From positions 44,928,101 to 44,992,100 of the forward strand of contig NC_087063.1 of the NCBI RefSeq assembly GCF_963678635.1: 64,000 nucleotides of DNA, in the 5' to 3' direction. The number at the start of each line of letters is the position of its first letter. Position 1 is the stretch's first letter. The notes beneath the pieces are model-generated. The model saw nothing but the letters and a program-made list of their open reading frames with translations. It was not told the origin of the DNA and searched no databases. A program made the position numbers and the translations under genes. Source of the stretch: Symsagittifera roscoffensis. Lineage: Eukaryota; Xenacoelomorpha; Acoela; Convolutidae. Positions 63,884 to 64,000 of this stretch are shown here, one piece after another.

Positions 63884-64000
63884 AATTATTTTGAAGGAAA
63901 AAATCCTCAGCAACCTTACTGGTGCTAAACCTACTATTTATACAATAACGACTGATAAAAAGAGCACAAGTCGTTCCCCCCAAGATCTGCAGTAAATCAA

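Larger units (their letters stand above)
63220..64000 (+). mobile_element. E5: 5' end of a further element of the same lineage, continuing beyond window
   Basis: 5' LTR 63220-63555, primer-binding site and small ORF1 are present in the E2 order. The leader starts at 63884 and the window ends inside it. Its ORF1 frame is intact, so the copy may be younger than E1 and E3. Confidence 0.88.

Noticed and set aside
1-64000. CRISPR arrays, bacterial operons, ribosome-binding sites, riboswitches
   Set aside because: None fits: spaced short repeats, Shine-Dalgarno sites and operon-like host genes are absent, and the sequence is eukaryotic.

Overview
The window is a nuclear, AT-rich eukaryotic region made almost entirely of mobile DNA. 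No host gene, rRNA or tRNA gene was recognised. Evidence for a eukaryote: Ty3/gypsy-type LTR retrotransposons, a small intron with a GTAAGT donor, TACTAAC branch box and pyrimidine-AG acceptor, and dispersed inverted-repeat elements. The species cannot be named. An invertebrate animal is plausible because the elements carry an envelope-like gene, but this is inference.

Layout. (1) 1-15014, plus strand: old, decayed 3' portion of a giant LTR element (E1): gag end, pol, a 3' gene block, a threefold tandem repeat of the 3' UTR, and a 3' LTR. (2) 15015-17782: spacer with a dispersed repeat, diverged direct repeats and a 779-bp inverted-repeat element. (3) 17783-33492, plus strand: complete young element (E2, 15.7 kb). 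Its 408-bp LTRs look identical base for base, with a primer-binding site, intact gag and pol, and a TTTT target duplication. (4) 33493-38785: spacer with three copies of a repeat family carrying long C and G runs. (5) 38786-60422, minus strand: decayed element of the same lineage (E3, 21.6 kb), with an internal 4.7-kb duplicated or mosaic block and a 951-bp tandem duplication of its 3' UTR. (6) 60423-about 60640: remnant of another copy sharing the E3 5' LTR. (7) 60640-63219: spacer with a 136-bp tandem duplication. (8) 63220-64000, plus strand: 5' end of a fourth element (E5).

Comparing copies shows a lineage with more than gag-pol. The order is: LTR, primer-binding site, small basic protein (about 68 aa), structured leader, 155-aa pre-gag protein, Gag with CCHC knuckle, Pol (protease, RT, RNase H, integrase; own ATG overlapping the gag stop as ATGA), conserved 3' splice acceptor, two-segment membrane peptide, long Q/P/S-rich ORF running into an envelope-like region with a membrane anchor, ATGA junction, MSRQ protein with a conserved C-terminal domain of unknown function, about 80-nt intron right after its stop, long 3' UTR with a palindrome cluster, LTR. 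E2 has lost the envelope-like region and the start of the MSRQ gene, yet its gag-pol is intact and its LTRs match, so those 3' genes may be dispensable for transposition in cis. The conserved accessory proteins, the repeated ATGA stop-start junctions, the post-stop intron and a base-pair-covarying LTR hairpin are the best candidates for undescribed biology.
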